Shown: positions 35,633 through 44,896 of the stretch, in pieces
Layout: the number at the start of each line of letters is the position of its first letter
How positions within the stretch are numbered: the first letter of the stretch is position 1
DNA from: Luteibacter rhizovicinus
GTDB taxonomy: Bacteria; Pseudomonadota; Gammaproteobacteria; Xanthomonadales; Rhodanobacteraceae
Assembly (NCBI RefSeq): GCF_004342265.1
Contig: NZ_SMCS01000009.1
Span: forward strand, 1-64,000
Length of the DNA stretch: 64,000 nucleotides
Direction: 5' to 3'
Program-made: the position numbers and the translations under genes
Notes under the pieces: model-generated
What the model was told of the DNA's origin: nothing
Databases searched by the model: none
The model's input: the letters and a program-made list of their open reading frames with translations, nothing else

Positions 35633-35836
35633 TTACTCCTCGACCCGAACCAGGTAATAAACCGTGTTGATGAGACCACGGACCTGGGGGCTATCTTTCA
35701 GTTCGCGCACATCGTTGATCTTTCTCAGACCGAGAGCCTTGACGCTCAGACGATGACGACCCTGCACACCGCGCAGCCCCTTGACCAGGCGGACCTTGAC
35801 GGTTGCGTTAGCAGCGATTTCGTTCTTCTTAGCCAT
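35633..35836 (-). CDS. rpmD: 50S ribosomal protein L30
   Basis: 67 residues from the ATG at 35836. A longer frame upstream is read-through of rps[21 protein letters not shown] and [20 protein letters not shown] are family signatures. The start overlaps the last eight bases of rpsE, so translation is probably coupled. Confidence 0.96.
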   Translation of the reverse strand: MAKKNEIAANATVKVRLVKGLRGVQGRHRLSVKALGLRKINDVRELKDSPQVRGLINTVYYLVRVEE

Positions 35837-36338
35837 TGCCCAGAACCTCTTCGATCGTCTTGCCACGCTTGGCGGCGATACGCTTCGGCGAAGCTACGGC
35901 CTGCAGGCCCTTGATCGTTGCGCGAACCAGATTGATCGGGTTGCGCGAACCGACGGCCTTGGCAAGGACGTTCTTCACACCTACCACTTCGAGGACAGCG
36001 CGCATCGCGCCGCCGGCGATGACGCCGGTACCCTCGGAAGCGGGCTGCATGTAAACGCGGGCTGCGCCGTGGTTAGCCTTAATGGCGTACCAGAGCGTGC
36101 CGTTGTTGAGTTCGATGGACACCATGTTGCGACGGGCGCGTTCCATGGCCTTGGAAATGGCGACCGGCACTTCACGCGCCTTGCCATAACCGAAACCAAC
36201 ACGACCTTCGCCGTCGCCAACTACCGTCAGCGCGGTGAAGCTCATCTGGCGGCCACCCTTGACGGTCTTGGCCACGCGGTTGACGGCGATCAGCTTTTCA
36301 AGCATGCCGTCCGAATTTTCGCGATCTGTCGAGGACAT
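35829..36338 (-). CDS. rpsE: 30S ribosomal protein S5
   Basis: 169 residues. The double-stranded-RNA-binding fold starts at [20 protein letters not shown], with [14 protein letters not shown] and the C-terminal [20 protein letters not shown]5 lines the mRNA entry tunnel and affects fidelity. It overlaps rpmD by eight bases. An unusually long 111-base gap with a strong hairpin separates it from rplR. Confidence 0.98.
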   Translation of the reverse strand: MSSTDRENSDGMLEKLIAVNRVAKTVKGGRQMSFTALTVVGDGEGRVGFGYGKAREVPVAISKAMERARRNMVSIELNNGTLWYAIKANHGAARVYMQPASEGTGVIAGGAMRAVLEVVGVKNVLAKAVGSRNPINLVRATIKGLQAVASPKRIAAKRGKTIEEVLGNG

Positions 36339-36411
36339 CTCTTTTCCTGTTACGCCCGGGTATCCGGGACTTCATTACGGCTTAAGCCGCTTGGAGTTGT
36401 AGGTACATCGG

Positions 36412-36438
36412 GTGACGCCGGCCAGAAGCCGGCGTCAC
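36412..36438 (-). other. Strong hairpin in the rplR-rpsE gap of the spc operon
   Basis: GTGACGCCGGC (36412-36422) and GCCGGCGTCAC (36428-36438) form a perfect 11-bp stem with a 5-nt loop. No T run follows on the minus strand. It may be an mRNA-processing or stability element. The rest of the 111-base gap shows nothing I can name. Confidence 0.6.
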
Positions 36439-36449
36439 GGCCAGGTCTC

Positions 36450-36800
36450 TTAGAACTTGAGACCAGCCTCACGAGCCGCGTCGGCAAGAGCCTTGATACG
36501 ACCGTGGTAACGGAAACCCGAACGATCGAAAGCGACGGACTGGACGCCCGCTGCGATGGCGCGTTCGGCAACGATCTTGCCAACGGCCGTCGCTGCTTCG
36601 AGGTTCTTCTTGCTCTTCAGACCTTCGGCAACCGACTTCTGCAGCGTGGAAGCAGCAGCGAGGACGGTACCGTTCGGCGCGAAGACCTGCGCGTAAAGGT
36701 GTTGACCGGTGCGATGCACGCTCAAGCGGGCCACGGCGAGCTCACGGATGTGGGCACGGGTGGACTTGGCGCGACGCAGGCGGGATTCGTTCTTATTCAT
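36450..36800 (-). CDS. rplR: 50S ribosomal protein L18
   Basis: 116 residues. [20 protein letters not shown] and the C-terminal [20 protein letters not shown] are typical of L18, which binds 5S rRNA together with L5 and L25. It follows rplF by 30 bases in the spc operon. Length is normal. Confidence 0.98.
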   Translation of the reverse strand: MNKNESRLRRAKSTRAHIRELAVARLSVHRTGQHLYAQVFAPNGTVLAAASTLQKSVAEGLKSKKNLEAATAVGKIVAERAIAAGVQSVAFDRSGFRYHGRIKALADAAREAGLKF

Positions 36801-36830
36801 CGTGTCATCTCCAGGAAGCGGATAGGCCGA

Positions 36831-37361
36831 TTAGGCCTTCTTGGCTTCCTTCAGCAGGATCTTCTCGCCGCTGTAACGCACGCCCTTGCCCTTGTACGGC
36901 TCCGGCTTACGGTACCCACGGATCTTCGCGGCAACCTGCCCCACCAGCTGCTTGTCGGCGCCCTTTACAAGGACTTCCGTCTGCGTCGGGACTTCGATGG
37001 TGATGCCTTCCGGCGCATCGAACACGACCGGGTGCGAATACCCGAGCGACAGGTTCAGGGTCTTGCCGGCGAGCGCGGCACGGTAGCCGACGCCGACGAG
37101 CTCAAGCTTGCGCTCGAAGCCCTGCGACACGCCGGTGACCATGTTCGCGATCAGCGCGCGGGCGGTACCACCGAACTTGTCGTCAGCGCCTTCGGCGACG
37201 ACGATGTTCACGATACCGTTTTCCTGCTGCAGGCTGACGCCCGGCAGCGCGTGCGTCGTCAGAGCGCCCTTCGGGCCCTTGACGGTGGTCGTGCCGGAGG
37301 CATCGACCGAGACTTCAACGCCCTTGGGCAGGGAAATCTGTTTCTTGGCAACACGTGACAT
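36831..37361 (-). CDS. rplF: 50S ribosomal protein L6
   Basis: 176 residues in two related domains. [19 protein letters not shown] opens the protein, and [20 protein letters not shown] is the conserved C terminus that binds the sarcin-ricin region of 23S rRNA. It lies 10 bases after rpsH and shows nothing unusual. Confidence 0.98.
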   Translation of the reverse strand: MSRVAKKQISLPKGVEVSVDASGTTTVKGPKGALTTHALPGVSLQQENGIVNIVVAEGADDKFGGTARALIANMVTGVSQGFERKLELVGVGYRAALAGKTLNLSLGYSHPVVFDAPEGITIEVPTQTEVLVKGADKQLVGQVAAKIRGYRKPEPYKGKGVRYSGEKILLKEAKKA

Positions 37362-37371
37362 ACCGGACTCC

Positions 37372-37767
37372 TTATGCCACCTGGCCGATGACTTCGCCGC
37401 CCAGACCGCGCGAGCGGGCCTGTGCGTCGGTCAGCAGACCAGCGGATGTCGAGATGATCGAAATACCCAGGCCACCGAGGACCTTCGGCAGCTCGTCCTT
37501 GCCGCGGTAAACGCGGAGGCCGGAGCGGCTGACACGGGCAATCGTCTCAATGGCCGGACGGCCTTCGAAATATTTCAGCTTGATTTCGAGCACCGGCTTA
37601 CCCGCTTCTTCAGCGGTCTTGGCGTCGAGGACAAAGCCTTCGTTCTGGAGAAGCTTGGCCAGGGCCAGCTTCATTTTCGACGACGGCATACGTACAACCT
37701 GCTTGCCCGAAGCCTGGGCATTGCGGATGCGCGTAAACAGATCGGCGATGGGATCAGTCATGCTCAT
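37372..37767 (-). CDS. rpsH: 30S ribosomal protein S8
   Basis: 131 residues. [18 protein letters not shown] is the family N terminus and [20 protein letters not shown] the conserved C-terminal part that contacts 16S helix 21. The initiator could be either of two Met codons (37767 or 37761). In enterics S8 represses the spc operon. A 126-base gap with a hairpin separates it from rpsN. Confidence 0.98.
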   Translation of the reverse strand: MSMTDPIADLFTRIRNAQASGKQVVRMPSSKMKLALAKLLQNEGFVLDAKTAEEAGKPVLEIKLKYFEGRPAIETIARVSRSGLRVYRGKDELPKVLGGLGISIISTSAGLLTDAQARSRGLGGEVIGQVA

Positions 37768-37833
37768 AGATAAAACCCTTGAGAGTGCACCGATATCCGA
37801 ATTACCGGAGTATCAAATTGTATAGCCGACAGA

Positions 37834-37860
37834 CGTCGGCCTGCCTTGCGCAGACCGACG
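37834..37860 (-). other. Hairpin with an alternative arm between rpsN and rpsH
   Basis: CGTCGGCCTGC (37834-37844) pairs with GCAGACCGACG (37850-37860) over 11 bp, including one G-U pair in RNA. The first arm can instead pair with GCCGAC at 37825-37830, so two exclusive structures are possible. The stem sequence TCGGYCTGC is closely related to stems in the S10 and rpsL leaders. Confidence 0.6.
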
Positions 37861-37893
37861 ACTATAACAGCTTATGTCGCCAAAGGCGACTTT

Positions 37894-38199
37894 TTACCAG
37901 CTAGCCTTGCGAAGACCCGGCACGTCGCCGCGCATGGTCGCTTCACGAAGCTTATTACGGCCCAGGCCGAACTTGCTGTAGACGCCACGCGGACGACCAG
38001 TCAGTGCGCAGCGATTACGCTGACGAACCGGGCTGGCATCACGCGGAAACTTCTGCAGCTTGGTCTGGGCTTCCATCTTCTCGTCGTACGACGCCGTCGC
38101 GCTCAGAACAATCGCCTTCAGTTCGGCGCGCTTGGCGGCGTACTTCTTGACGATCTTCGTGCGCTTGATGTCGCGCTCGATCATTGAGGTCTTAGCCAT
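37894..38199 (-). CDS. rpsN: 30S ribosomal protein S14
   Basis: 101 residues, the long zinc-free type. [20 protein letters not shown] and [20 protein letters not shown] are diagnostic; [24 protein letters not shown] sequence ends the protein. It assembles late in the 30S head. It follows rplE by 13 bases. Confidence 0.97.
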   Translation of the reverse strand: MAKTSMIERDIKRTKIVKKYAAKRAELKAIVLSATASYDEKMEAQTKLQKFPRDASPVRQRNRCALTGRPRGVYSKFGLGRNKLREATMRGDVPGLRKASW

Positions 38200-38212
38200 G
38201 TTCTACCTGTAA

Positions 38213-38752
38213 TCAGTTGCGGAACGGGAAGCTGAAAGCTTCCAGCAGCGCTTTGGCTTCTTCGTCGGTCTTGGCGGTCGTGGTGATGGAGATATCCATA
38301 CCGCGCAGCGCGTCAACCTGATCGAAGTCGATTTCCGGGAAGATGATCTGCTCTTTGATACCGAAGTTGTAGTTACCGCGGCCATCGAAAGCACGACCCG
38401 AGACACCACGGAAGTCGCGAGTACGCGGCAACGAGATGTTGATCAGGCGATCCAGGAATTCCCACATCTGGGCACGGCGCAGGGTGACCTTGCAACCGAT
38501 CGGCCAGCCGTCGCGGATCTTGAAGGAGGCGACGGAAACGCGCGCCTTCGTCGTGATCGGCTTCTGACCGGCGATCTTCGCCATGTCGGCCACGGCATTT
38601 TCAAGAATCTTCTTGTTGCCTGCGGCTTCACCCACGCCCATGTTCAGCGTGACTTTCGTGATGCGGGGAACCTGCATCACATTCTGGTAACCGAAGCGCT
38701 CAATGAGCTTCTGCATTACCGACTCTTTGTAAAACGTTTCAAGGCGGGTCAT
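38213..38752 (-). CDS. rplE: 50S ribosomal protein L5
   Basis: 179 residues. [20 protein letters not shown] and [20 protein letters not shown] are L5 signatures. It binds 5S rRNA and touches the P-site tRNA. It follows rplX by 12 bases in the spc operon and has normal length. Confidence 0.98.
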   Translation of the reverse strand: MTRLETFYKESVMQKLIERFGYQNVMQVPRITKVTLNMGVGEAAGNKKILENAVADMAKIAGQKPITTKARVSVASFKIRDGWPIGCKVTLRRAQMWEFLDRLINISLPRTRDFRGVSGRAFDGRGNYNFGIKEQIIFPEIDFDQVDALRGMDISITTTAKTDEEAKALLEAFSFPFRN

Positions 38753-38764
38753 GACTTCGGTTCC

Positions 38765-39076
38765 TTACGCGTCGACCACTTCGCCAGAGACGAACACGCG
38801 CACTTTGCGCCCGTCCTCGAGCGTCTTGGTGCCAACGCGCTCGCCCTTATTCGTGGCGGAGTTGAAGAGCTGTACATTGGAAATGTGGATCGACGCTTCA
38901 CGCTCGACGATACCGCCAGGCTGGTTGGCCTGAGGATTCGGCTTCGTGTGACGCTTGATCAGGTTGACGTTCTGCACGACAACGCGATCGCCATCCACGC
39001 GCAGCACGTCACCGCGCTGCCCCTTGTTTTTGCCGGTGAGCACGACGACGTGGTCACCCTTGCGGATACGGTTCAT
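38765..39076 (-). CDS. rplX: 50S ribosomal protein L24
   Basis: 103 residues. The KOW motif is near the start ([20 protein letters not shown]). L24 is one of the two initiators of 50S assembly and lies by the exit tunnel. It is 14 bases after rplN. Confidence 0.98.
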   Translation of the reverse strand: MNRIRKGDHVVVLTGKNKGQRGDVLRVDGDRVVVQNVNLIKRHTKPNPQANQPGGIVEREASIHISNVQLFNSATNKGERVGTKTLEDGRKVRVFVSGEVVDA

Positions 39077-39090
39077 GGTCTGGTCTCCGC

Positions 39091-39459
39091 TCAGAGCACT
39101 TCGGGCGCGAGCGAGACGATCTTCATGAACTTCTCGGTACGCAGCTCGCGGGTGACCGGTCCGAAGATACGGGTACCGATCGGCTCGAGCTTGTTGTTGA
39201 GGAGCACGGCCGCGTTACCGTCGAAACGGATCAGCGAACCATCGGCGCGGCGGACACCCTTGGCGGTACGAACCACCACGGCGTTGTACACCTCACCCTT
39301 CTTCACCTTACCGCGGGGAATAGCATCCTTCACGGTGACCTTGATGACATCGCCGACGCTGGCATAACGGCGCTTGGAGCCGCCCAGCACTTTGATGCAC
39401 ATCAATTCTTTGGCGCCGCTGTTATCCGCTGCGGAGAGCGTGCTTTGCATCTGAATCAT
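39091..39459 (-). CDS. rplN: 50S ribosomal protein L14
   Basis: 122 residues from the ATG at 39459, which has AGGAGG seven bases upstream; a longer upstream frame is read-through. [20 protein letters not shown] and [20 protein letters not shown] identify L14, which binds 23S rRNA and forms a bridge to 16S rRNA. It is the first gene of the spc group; the 14-base gap to rpsQ leaves no room for a separate promoter, so S10 and spc genes are probably cotranscribed. Confidence 0.97.
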   Translation of the reverse strand: MIQMQSTLSAADNSGAKELMCIKVLGGSKRRYASVGDVIKVTVKDAIPRGKVKKGEVYNAVVVRTAKGVRRADGSLIRFDGNAAVLLNNKLEPIGTRIFGPVTRELRTEKFMKIVSLAPEVL

Positions 39460-39473
39460 GGCTGCACCTCCTC

Positions 39474-39734
39474 TTAGACTTTGGCGCGCGTGATGATTTC
39501 GACCACGCGGTGATGCTTGGTCTTCGACAGCGGACGGCACTCGGCGATACGCACCAGGTCGCCCTCGTTCGCACCGGTGTCGTCATGTGCGTGGAGCTTC
39601 GTGGAGCGGCGAAGGATCTTGCCGAGCAGTGCGTGCTGCACCTGACGCTCGACCAGAACCGTTACCGTGTGGTCCATCTTGTTGCTGATGACGCGGCCCG
39701 TCAGGGTGCGCGCCGTCTTCGTGTTATCGCTCAT
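39474..39734 (-). CDS. rpsQ: 30S ribosomal protein S17
   Basis: 86 residues. [20 protein letters not shown], the [19 protein letters not shown] stretch and the [16 protein letters not shown] end define S17, a primary 16S-binding protein. It is the last gene of the classical S10 operon and lies 11 bases after rpmC. Confidence 0.98.
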   Translation of the reverse strand: MSDNTKTARTLTGRVISNKMDHTVTVLVERQVQHALLGKILRRSTKLHAHDDTGANEGDLVRIAECRPLSKTKHHRVVEIITRAKV

Positions 39735-39745
39735 GTTCGCCGTCC

Positions 39746-39931
39746 TTACTTCTTGCCGCCGAGCACAAACTTCGTGCGGGCGATGTCACGCCGAACGCGG
39801 CGTAGCTGGTGCGGCTGCGTAAGCTGACCGGAGCCCTTCTGCATGCGCAGATTGAACTGCTCCTTGCGAAGGTCCAGCAGGTGCTGTTTCAGCTCTTCCG
39901 CCGACTTCTCTTTGATTTCTTTCGTGGCCAT
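39746..39931 (-). CDS. rpmC: 50S ribosomal protein L29
   Basis: 61 residues. [20 protein letters not shown] and [12 protein letters not shown] are diagnostic of L29, a helical hairpin at the tunnel exit that contacts SRP and trigger factor. The ATG shares one base with the rplP stop codon (TAATG), so translation is coupled. Confidence 0.97.
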   Translation of the reverse strand: MATKEIKEKSAEELKQHLLDLRKEQFNLRMQKGSGQLTQPHQLRRVRRDIARTKFVLGGKK

Positions 39932-40344
39932 TACATCACCGCCCTGGAGACGAACTGAGTCTGCACGGACAATTTGGCTGCCGCCAGACGGAACGCTTCG
40001 CGTGCCGTCGTCTCGTCGACACCCTCGATTTCATAAAGCATGCGACCGGGCTGGATCGGAGCGACCCAGAACTCGACGCTACCCTTACCTGCACCCATTC
40101 GAACTTCGATGGGCTTACGGGTGATCGGCTTGTCCGGGAACACGCGGATCCAGAGCTTGCCGCCACGCTTTACAAAGCGCGTGATGCAACGACGAGCGGC
40201 TTCGATCTGACGAGCGGTCAATTGACCGTGGGTCGTCGCCTTGAGGCCGTACTCGCCAAAGCTCACGAGGTTGGAATTGTATGCCAGGCCGTCATTACGA
40301 CCCTTATGCATCTTGCGGTACTTGGTACGCTTAGGTTGCAACAT
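39931..40344 (-). CDS. rplP: 50S ribosomal protein L16
   Basis: 137 residues. [17 protein letters not shown] and [20 protein letters not shown] are signatures; [20 protein letters not shown] follows. L16 helps place the aminoacyl-tRNA at the peptidyl-transferase centre. It follows rpsC by 11 bases. Confidence 0.98.
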   Translation of the reverse strand: MLQPKRTKYRKMHKGRNDGLAYNSNLVSFGEYGLKATTHGQLTARQIEAARRCITRFVKRGGKLWIRVFPDKPITRKPIEVRMGAGKGSVEFWVAPIQPGRMLYEIEGVDETTAREAFRLAAAKLSVQTQFVSRAVM

Positions 40345-40355
40345 GGCAACGCTCC

Positions 40356-41078
40356 TTACTTGGCAGTCCGCTCGCGGCGGTTTTCACCACCCTCGCGACG
40401 CGGCTGCTGAGGCTGCTGTTCTTCCTTCGATTCTTGCGATGCTGCCGCAAGGTCGAAGATCTCGCCCTTATAGATCCACACCTTGACACCGATGATGCCG
40501 TAGGTGGTCTTGGCTTCGGCGGTGCCGTAGTCGATGTCCGCGCGCAGGGTATGCAGCGGAACGCGACCTTCACGGCTCCACTCGGAGCGGGCGATTTCAG
40601 CACCGTTCAAGCGACCGGAAACGTTGATCTTGATGCCCAGGGCGCCGAGGCGCATGGCATTGCCGACCGACCGCTTCATAGCGCGACGGAACATAATGCG
40701 ACGCTCGAGCTGCTGAGCGATCGATTCGGCGACAAGCTGGGCATCGAGCTCCGGCTTACGGACTTCGCTGACGTTGATGTGCGTCGGAACGCCCATCATG
40801 TCGGTGACTTCCTTGCGCAGCTTCTCGATGTCCTCGCCCTTCTTGCCGATCACAACGCCCGGACGGGCGGTGTGGATCGTCACGCGGGCGGTCTTGGCCG
40901 GGCGCTCGATCTGAATCTTCGAGATACCGGCGGCGGCGAGCTTCTTGCGAAGCATCTCGCGAACCTTGAGGTCGGCTGCGAGATACACCGCATATTCGCC
41001 CTTATTGGCGTACCACTTCGAGTTCCAGTCCTTGGCAATGCCGAGGCGGATACCGGTGGGATGAACTTTATGACCCAT
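40356..41078 (-). CDS. rpsC: 30S ribosomal protein S3
   Basis: 240 residues. [20 protein letters not shown] opens the protein. The KH domain contains [20 protein letters not shown], and the C-terminal domain has [20 protein letters not shown]. The end is a lineage-specific Gln/Glu/Arg-rich tail. S3 lines the mRNA entry channel and has helicase activity in initiation complexes. It lies 15 bases after rplV. Confidence 0.98.
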   Translation of the reverse strand: MGHKVHPTGIRLGIAKDWNSKWYANKGEYAVYLAADLKVREMLRKKLAAAGISKIQIERPAKTARVTIHTARPGVVIGKKGEDIEKLRKEVTDMMGVPTHINVSEVRKPELDAQLVAESIAQQLERRIMFRRAMKRSVGNAMRLGALGIKINVSGRLNGAEIARSEWSREGRVPLHTLRADIDYGTAEAKTTYGIIGVKVWIYKGEIFDLAAASQESKEEQQPQQPRREGGENRRERTAK

Positions 41079-41093
41079 CGTGTCTTACCCCAG

Positions 41094-41429
41094 TCAGTTG
41101 CCAACAACCACAGTGATGTGGCTGGTGCGCTTCAGGATGCGCGAACCGCGGCCTTTGGCGCGGGCATACATACGCTTCATCGCCGGACCTTCGTCGACAA
41201 AGATGCGGGCCACCTTAAGTTCGTCCACGTCGGCGCCGAGATTGTTTTCGGCGTTGGCAACGGCGGACAGCAGCACCTTGCGAACAAGGAGTGCGGCTTT
41301 CTTGTTGGTGAAGGCAAGCACGTCGCTGGCTCGACCCACGGGGAGACCGCGGACCAGGTCAGCCACCAGGCGTGCCTTCTGCGCCGAAATGCGGGCGCTG
41401 CGCAGGATCGCTTTGGCTTCAGTGCTCAT
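41094..41429 (-). CDS. rplV: 50S ribosomal protein L22
   Basis: 111 residues from the ATG at 41429, which overlaps the rpsS stop codon as [25 protein letters not shown] and the C-terminal [20 protein letters not shown] segment, whose beta hairpin reaches into the exit tunnel, define L22. No macrolide-resistance-type insertion or deletion is seen in the hairpin. Confidence 0.97.
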   Translation of the reverse strand: MSTEAKAILRSARISAQKARLVADLVRGLPVGRASDVLAFTNKKAALLVRKVLLSAVANAENNLGADVDELKVARIFVDEGPAMKRMYARAKGRGSRILKRTSHITVVVGN

Positions 41430-41701
41430 CACTTGCCCTTCTTGTCGCCGGCGTGACCCTTGTACGTGCGGGTCACCGCGAACTCGCCGAGCTTATGCCC
41501 GACCATGTTCTCGTTGATCAACACAGGCACGTGCTGGCGGCCGTTGTGGATGGCGATGGTCAGACCGACCATCTCCGGCAGAATCATCGAACGACGCGAC
41601 CAGGTCTTGATCGGACGCTTGTTATTGGCGGAAACGGCGGCTTCCACCTTTTTGAAGAGGTGCAGGTCGACGAACGGACCTTTTTTTAGAGAGCGCGACA
41701 T
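41429..41701 (-). CDS. rpsS: 30S ribosomal protein S19
   Basis: 90 residues. [20 protein letters not shown] and the ITVRDGK-like region replaced here by [20 protein letters not shown], then [19 protein letters not shown], are those of S19 in the 30S head. It sits between rplB and rplV with a one-base overlap to rplV. Confidence 0.98.
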   Translation of the reverse strand: MSRSLKKGPFVDLHLFKKVEAAVSANNKRPIKTWSRRSMILPEMVGLTIAIHNGRQHVPVLINENMVGHKLGEFAVTRTYKGHAGDKKGK

Positions 41702-41714
41702 GATCGTTTCCTAA

Positions 41715-42536
41715 TTACTTGCGACGACGCACGATGAACTGCTGGGTGCGCTTGTTATTGCGCGTCTTGTAACCCTTGGTCGGGGTACCCCACGGGCTGA
41801 CCGGATGACGGCCGCCGGAGGTCTTACCTTCACCACCGCCATGCGGATGGTCGACCGGGTTCATAACGACACCGCGGACGGTCGGACGGATACCCATCCA
41901 ACGCTTTTTGCCGGCTTTGCCGAGCTTGCGCAGGCTGTGTTCCGAGTTACCGACTTCACCGATGGTGGCGCGGCATTCGACCGGCACGCGACGCATTTCG
42001 CCGGAGCGAAGACGCAGCGTGGCATAACCCTGTTCGCGAGCGACCAGCTGGACCGACGCACCGGCGGAGCGTGCGATCTGCGCACCCTTACCCGGCTTCA
42101 TCTCGATGCAGTGGATCGTCGAACCGACCGGAATCGCACGAAGCGGAAGGCAGTTGCCGGCCTTGATGGGAGCATCGGCGCCCGACACGAGACGATCGCC
42201 CACCGCCACGCCCTTCGGCGCGATGATGTAACGGCGTTCGCCGTCGGCGTAGCACAGCAGCGCGATGTGCGCCGTGCGGTTCGGATCGTATTCGATACGT
42301 TCGACAACAGCCGCGATGCTTTCTTTATCGCGCTTGAAATCGATGATGCGGTAAGCCTGCTTATGACCGCCGCCACGATGGCGAACGGTAATGCGACCGT
42401 AATGGTTACGACCGCCAGACTTCGACTGCGATTCGGTCAGGGGCGCGTAAGGTGCGCCCTTGTGCAGACCTTCGGTACGTACGCTGACAGCGTCGCGACG
42501 TCCCGGCGAGGTCGGCTTGTGAGTGATCAGTGCCAT
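41715..42536 (-). CDS. rplB: 50S ribosomal protein L2
   Basis: 273 residues. [40 protein letters not shown] and [20 protein letters not shown] with the invariant His needed for the peptidyl-transferase centre identify L2. It lies 13 bases before rpsS and 19 after rplW. Confidence 0.99.
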   Translation of the reverse strand: MALITHKPTSPGRRDAVSVRTEGLHKGAPYAPLTESQSKSGGRNHYGRITVRHRGGGHKQAYRIIDFKRDKESIAAVVERIEYDPNRTAHIALLCYADGERRYIIAPKGVAVGDRLVSGADAPIKAGNCLPLRAIPVGSTIHCIEMKPGKGAQIARSAGASVQLVAREQGYATLRLRSGEMRRVPVECRATIGEVGNSEHSLRKLGKAGKKRWMGIRPTVRGVVMNPVDHPHGGGEGKTSGGRHPVSPWGTPTKGYKTRNNKRTQQFIVRRRK

Positions 42537-42555
42537 CTCAATTCAACTCCTGGGC

Positions 42556-42849
42556 TCAAGCCTTGGCCGACACGTCGATCGTGTGACCGTCGGCGAGGCG
42601 CACGTAGGCCTTACGCTTCCCCTGGCGGCTGCCAGCGCGGAAACGGAACGACTTGACCTTGCCCTTGGTGTTCACCAGGTTCACGGTTTCTACCTTGACG
42701 GAGAAAAGGTGTTCCACGGCGGCACGGACATCGGCCTTGGTCGCTTCGGGGGCTACCACGAAAACGTACTGGTTGTTTTCCGCAAGGCGGGCAGCCTTTT
42801 CGGAAATGTGCGGCGCGCGCAGCGTATTAAGGGTGCGTTCGTTGCTCAT
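42556..42849 (-). CDS. rplW: 50S ribosomal protein L23
   Basis: 97 residues from the ATG at 42849, which overlaps the rplD stop as [24 protein letters not shown] and [20 protein letters not shown] are diagnostic. L23 is the main docking site for trigger factor and SRP at the tunnel exit. Confidence 0.97.
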   Translation of the reverse strand: MSNERTLNTLRAPHISEKAARLAENNQYVFVVAPEATKADVRAAVEHLFSVKVETVNLVNTKGKVKSFRFRAGSRQGKRKAYVRLADGHTIDVSAKA

Positions 42850-43448
42850 GCCAGCCACTCCTCGACCTTCTTGACCGCATCCACCGTCATGACGACGTAG
42901 TCGGAACCGACCAGGCTGACCGGATTCAGGGCCAGCACGTCAACGACGTGGATATACGGAATATTGCGTGCGGAAAGGTAGAGCGCTTCGGTGGAGTCTT
43001 CCGACACCAGCAGAACGCGACCCTTCACTTCCAGCTCGGCCAGCTTGGCGATCATGCCCTTGGTGCTCGGGGCTTCCATCGACAGCTCGGAGACGACCTT
43101 CAGACGATCCTGACGGCACAGCTCGGCAATGATGGAACGGATCGCGACGCGATAGGCTTTGCGATTGACTTTCTGCTCGAAGCTGCGCGGCTTCGCGGCG
43201 AAGGTGACACCACCGCCGACGAAGATCGGAGCGCGGTAATCGCCGTGACGAGCGCCGCCGCCCTTCTGCTTCTTGAACTTCTTGGTCGTACCGGACATCT
43301 CACCGCGCGACAGCTGTGCCTTGGTACCGGCACGGCCACCCGCCTGGTAGGCAGTCACGACCTGGTGAACTAGGGCCTTCTTGTACTCACCGCCGAACAC
43401 TTCGTCCGACACGCTGAGCGACTTGGCGCCAATTACATTGAGTTCCAT
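42846..43448 (-). CDS. rplD: 50S ribosomal protein L4
   Basis: 200 residues from the ATG at 43448, preceded by GGAGAG. TRAEVSG-type sequence is represented by [20 protein letters not shown], followed by [19 protein letters not shown], the extended loop near the exit tunnel. In enterics L4 also represses its own S10 operon through the leader RNA; the leader here does not obviously resemble that of E. coli. Confidence 0.97.
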   Translation of the reverse strand: MELNVIGAKSLSVSDEVFGGEYKKALVHQVVTAYQAGGRAGTKAQLSRGEMSGTTKKFKKQKGGGARHGDYRAPIFVGGGVTFAAKPRSFEQKVNRKAYRVAIRSIIAELCRQDRLKVVSELSMEAPSTKGMIAKLAELEVKGRVLLVSEDSTEALYLSARNIPYIHVVDVLALNPVSLVGSDYVVMTVDAVKKVEEWLA

Positions 43449-43459
43449 GGCGTCTCTCC

Positions 43460-44101
43460 TCAACCCTTGGTCGTCGGACGGATGACAACGTCACCGCCAG
43501 GCGCGCCCGGGACAGCACCCTTGACAGCGATCAGGTGACGCTCGGCGTCGACCTTGACCACTTCCAGGCCCTGACTGGTGCGATTGACCGCACCCATGTG
43601 GCCGGACATCTTCTTACCAGGAAACACGCGGCCCGGCGTCTGGCGCTGGCCGATCGAGCCAGGGGCGCGATGCGACAGCGAGTTACCGTGCGTGGCGTCG
43701 CCCATTTTGAAATGGTGACGCTTGATGGTGCCCTGGAAGCCCTTACCCTTCGACACACCGGCGACGTCGACCGTCTGCCCGACGGAGAAAACATCGTCCG
43801 CCTTGATCTCGGTGCCGACGGCATACTTGCCAGCGTCGTCCGCGGTAACGCGGAATTCCCACAGGCCACGGCCCGGCTCAACTTTAGCCTTGGCGTAGTG
43901 ACCCTTCGCCGGCTGCGTGAGAAGCGAGGCACGCTTCACACCCGTGGTGACCTGCACCGCGGAATAGCCGTCATTTTCTTCGGTCTTCACTTGCGTCACA
44001 CGATTCGGGGTCGCTTCAATCAGCGTCACCGGAATCGAGCGGCCGTCTTCAGTGAAGAGCCGGCTCATGCCGCATTTGCGGCCAACCAGTCCGATACTCA
44101 T
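43460..44101 (-). CDS. rplC: 50S ribosomal protein L3
   Basis: 213 residues from the ATG at 44101, with AGGAT upstream. [20 protein letters not shown] is the family N terminus. The central loop reads [19 protein letters not shown] and then [12 protein letters not shown], close to the peptidyl-transferase centre. It follows rpsJ by 20 bases. Confidence 0.98.
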   Translation of the reverse strand: MSIGLVGRKCGMSRLFTEDGRSIPVTLIEATPNRVTQVKTEENDGYSAVQVTTGVKRASLLTQPAKGHYAKAKVEPGRGLWEFRVTADDAGKYAVGTEIKADDVFSVGQTVDVAGVSKGKGFQGTIKRHHFKMGDATHGNSLSHRAPGSIGQRQTPGRVFPGKKMSGHMGAVNRTSQGLEVVKVDAERHLIAVKGAVPGAPGGDVVIRPTTKG

Positions 44102-44121
44102 CTTCGTATCCTGTAATTCGC

Positions 44122-44433
44122 TCAACCGAGCTTGATCTGCACGTCGACGCCGGCGGCAAGATCGAGCTTCATGAGCGCGTCCACGGTCTTGTCATTGGGG
44201 TCGACGATGTCCAGAACGCGCTTATGCGTACGGGTTTCGTACTGGTCGCGGGCATCTTTGTCGACGTGCGGCGACACCAGAATGGTGTAGCGCTCAATCT
44301 TGGTCGGCAGCGGGATCGGGCCGAGGACCGTGGCGCCAGTGCGCTTGGCCGTCTCGACGATTTCGCTGGCCGAACGGTCGATCAGACGATGATCGAACGC
44401 CTTGAGCCGAATGCGAATCTTTTGGTTCGCCAT
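44122..44433 (-). CDS. rpsJ: 30S ribosomal protein S10 (NusE)
   Basis: 103 residues. [20 protein letters not shown] and [20 protein letters not shown] are signatures. Besides its role in the 30S head, S10 links NusG to the ribosome in transcription-translation coupling. It is the first gene of the S10 operon and is preceded by a 463-base regulatory region with two promoters. Confidence 0.98.
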   Translation of the reverse strand: MANQKIRIRLKAFDHRLIDRSASEIVETAKRTGATVLGPIPLPTKIERYTILVSPHVDKDARDQYETRTHKRVLDIVDPNDKTVDALMKLDLAAGVDVQIKLG

Positions 44434-44570
44434 AAAAACCGTGTCCTGTTATCGAAAGAACATTCTGTAAACGGAGTGGCTTCTCACCGCTCCGCACAAC
44501 CATTGCACTGCAGTTACAACAACGGACCAGCGTCGAGTGCTTTCGAAGCACCGAAGCCGGCCCTAAAATG

Positions 44571-44600
44571 CTGGGCAGGCCGAGATATCGGCCTGCCCAG
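44571..44600 (-). other. 13-bp stem-loop at the start of the S10 operon transcript
   Basis: The minus strand forms a perfect 13-bp stem (CTGGGCAGGCCGA with its complement) closed by TATC. It begins within a few bases of the start predicted from the promoter at 44608-44636. No T run follows. Its core GGCAGGCCGA...TCGGCCTGCC differs by one compensated pair from the stem in the rpsL leader. Confidence 0.75.
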
Positions 44601-44607
44601 ACAGAAA

Positions 44608-44636
44608 AGTATAAAATGCGCGAACGCCACCGTCAA
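44608..44636 (-). promoter_or_regulatory. Sigma70-like promoter of the S10 operon (proximal)
   Basis: On the minus strand TTGACG (44631-44636) and TATACT (44608-44613) are separated by exactly 17 bases. Both boxes match consensus at 5 of 6 positions. Confidence 0.85.
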
Positions 44637-44682
44637 CAGGGCTGACGCCTTGCTGACACGGAACTCCCGCAACGATCCCTGT

Positions 44683-44718
44683 AAGCGAACTCGAAGCACA
44701 TCCGTGCACCTCATTTCG
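44683..44718 (-). promoter_or_regulatory. 36-nt element shared with the rpsL leader (copy 1)
   Basis: The minus strand starts with CGAAATGAGGTGCA, identical in the copy at 49264-49299; 30 of 36 positions agree overall. It lies between the two S10 promoters. Confidence 0.6.
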
Positions 44719-44766
44719 CGGTGAGGCCACCCTCTCCACTTAAGGCAGGTGACATATAACTCGTCG

Positions 44767-44805
44767 AATATACTTCACTGAAAAATAAAAGACAAGCTTT
44801 TATTT
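44767..44805 (-). promoter_or_regulatory. Upstream S10 promoter overlapped by a 9-bp inverted repeat
   Basis: On the minus strand TTGTCT (44790-44795) and TATATT (44767-44772) are 17 bases apart. AAATAAAAG (44783-44791) and CTTTTATTT (44797-44805) form a perfect inverted repeat across the -35 box and could be an operator. Confidence 0.65.
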
Positions 44806-44823
44806 CAACCATGTTATTCGTCC

Positions 44824-44856
44824 ATAAAAAAAGGCGGGGACTTTCGTCCCCGCCTT
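44824..44856 (-). terminator. Terminator of tufA and the str operon
   Basis: AAGGCGGGGAC and its complement (44831-44841, 44846-44856) form a perfect 11-bp stem with a 4-nt loop. On the minus strand an uninterrupted T tract follows (44824-44830). This is a textbook intrinsic terminator. Confidence 0.95.
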
Positions 44857-44896
44857 TGCAGTCAGACTGCCTAACCGGCCAGTCAGTATCCGCTAT

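Larger units (their letters stand above)
44434..44896 (-). promoter_or_regulatory. S10 operon leader and tufA-rpsJ intergenic region (463 bases without a gene)
   Basis: From high to low coordinates it contains the tufA terminator, an upstream promoter (44767-44795), a 36-nt element shared with the rpsL leader (44683-44718), a strong downstream promoter (44608-44636) and a 13-bp stem-loop directly at the expected start of that transcript (44571-44600). After that comes roughly 137 bases of leader with a smaller hairpin (GTGCTT/AAGCAC). A 66-codon frame starting at 44714 inside the shared element has no ribosome site; I do not call it a gene. Confidence 0.8.

Noticed and set aside
44514-44714. 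66-codon frame in the S10 leader as a gene
   Set aside because: No ribosome site, no recognisable protein, and it spans promoter boxes and a strong hairpin. Its start within a shared element is reported as a finding only.
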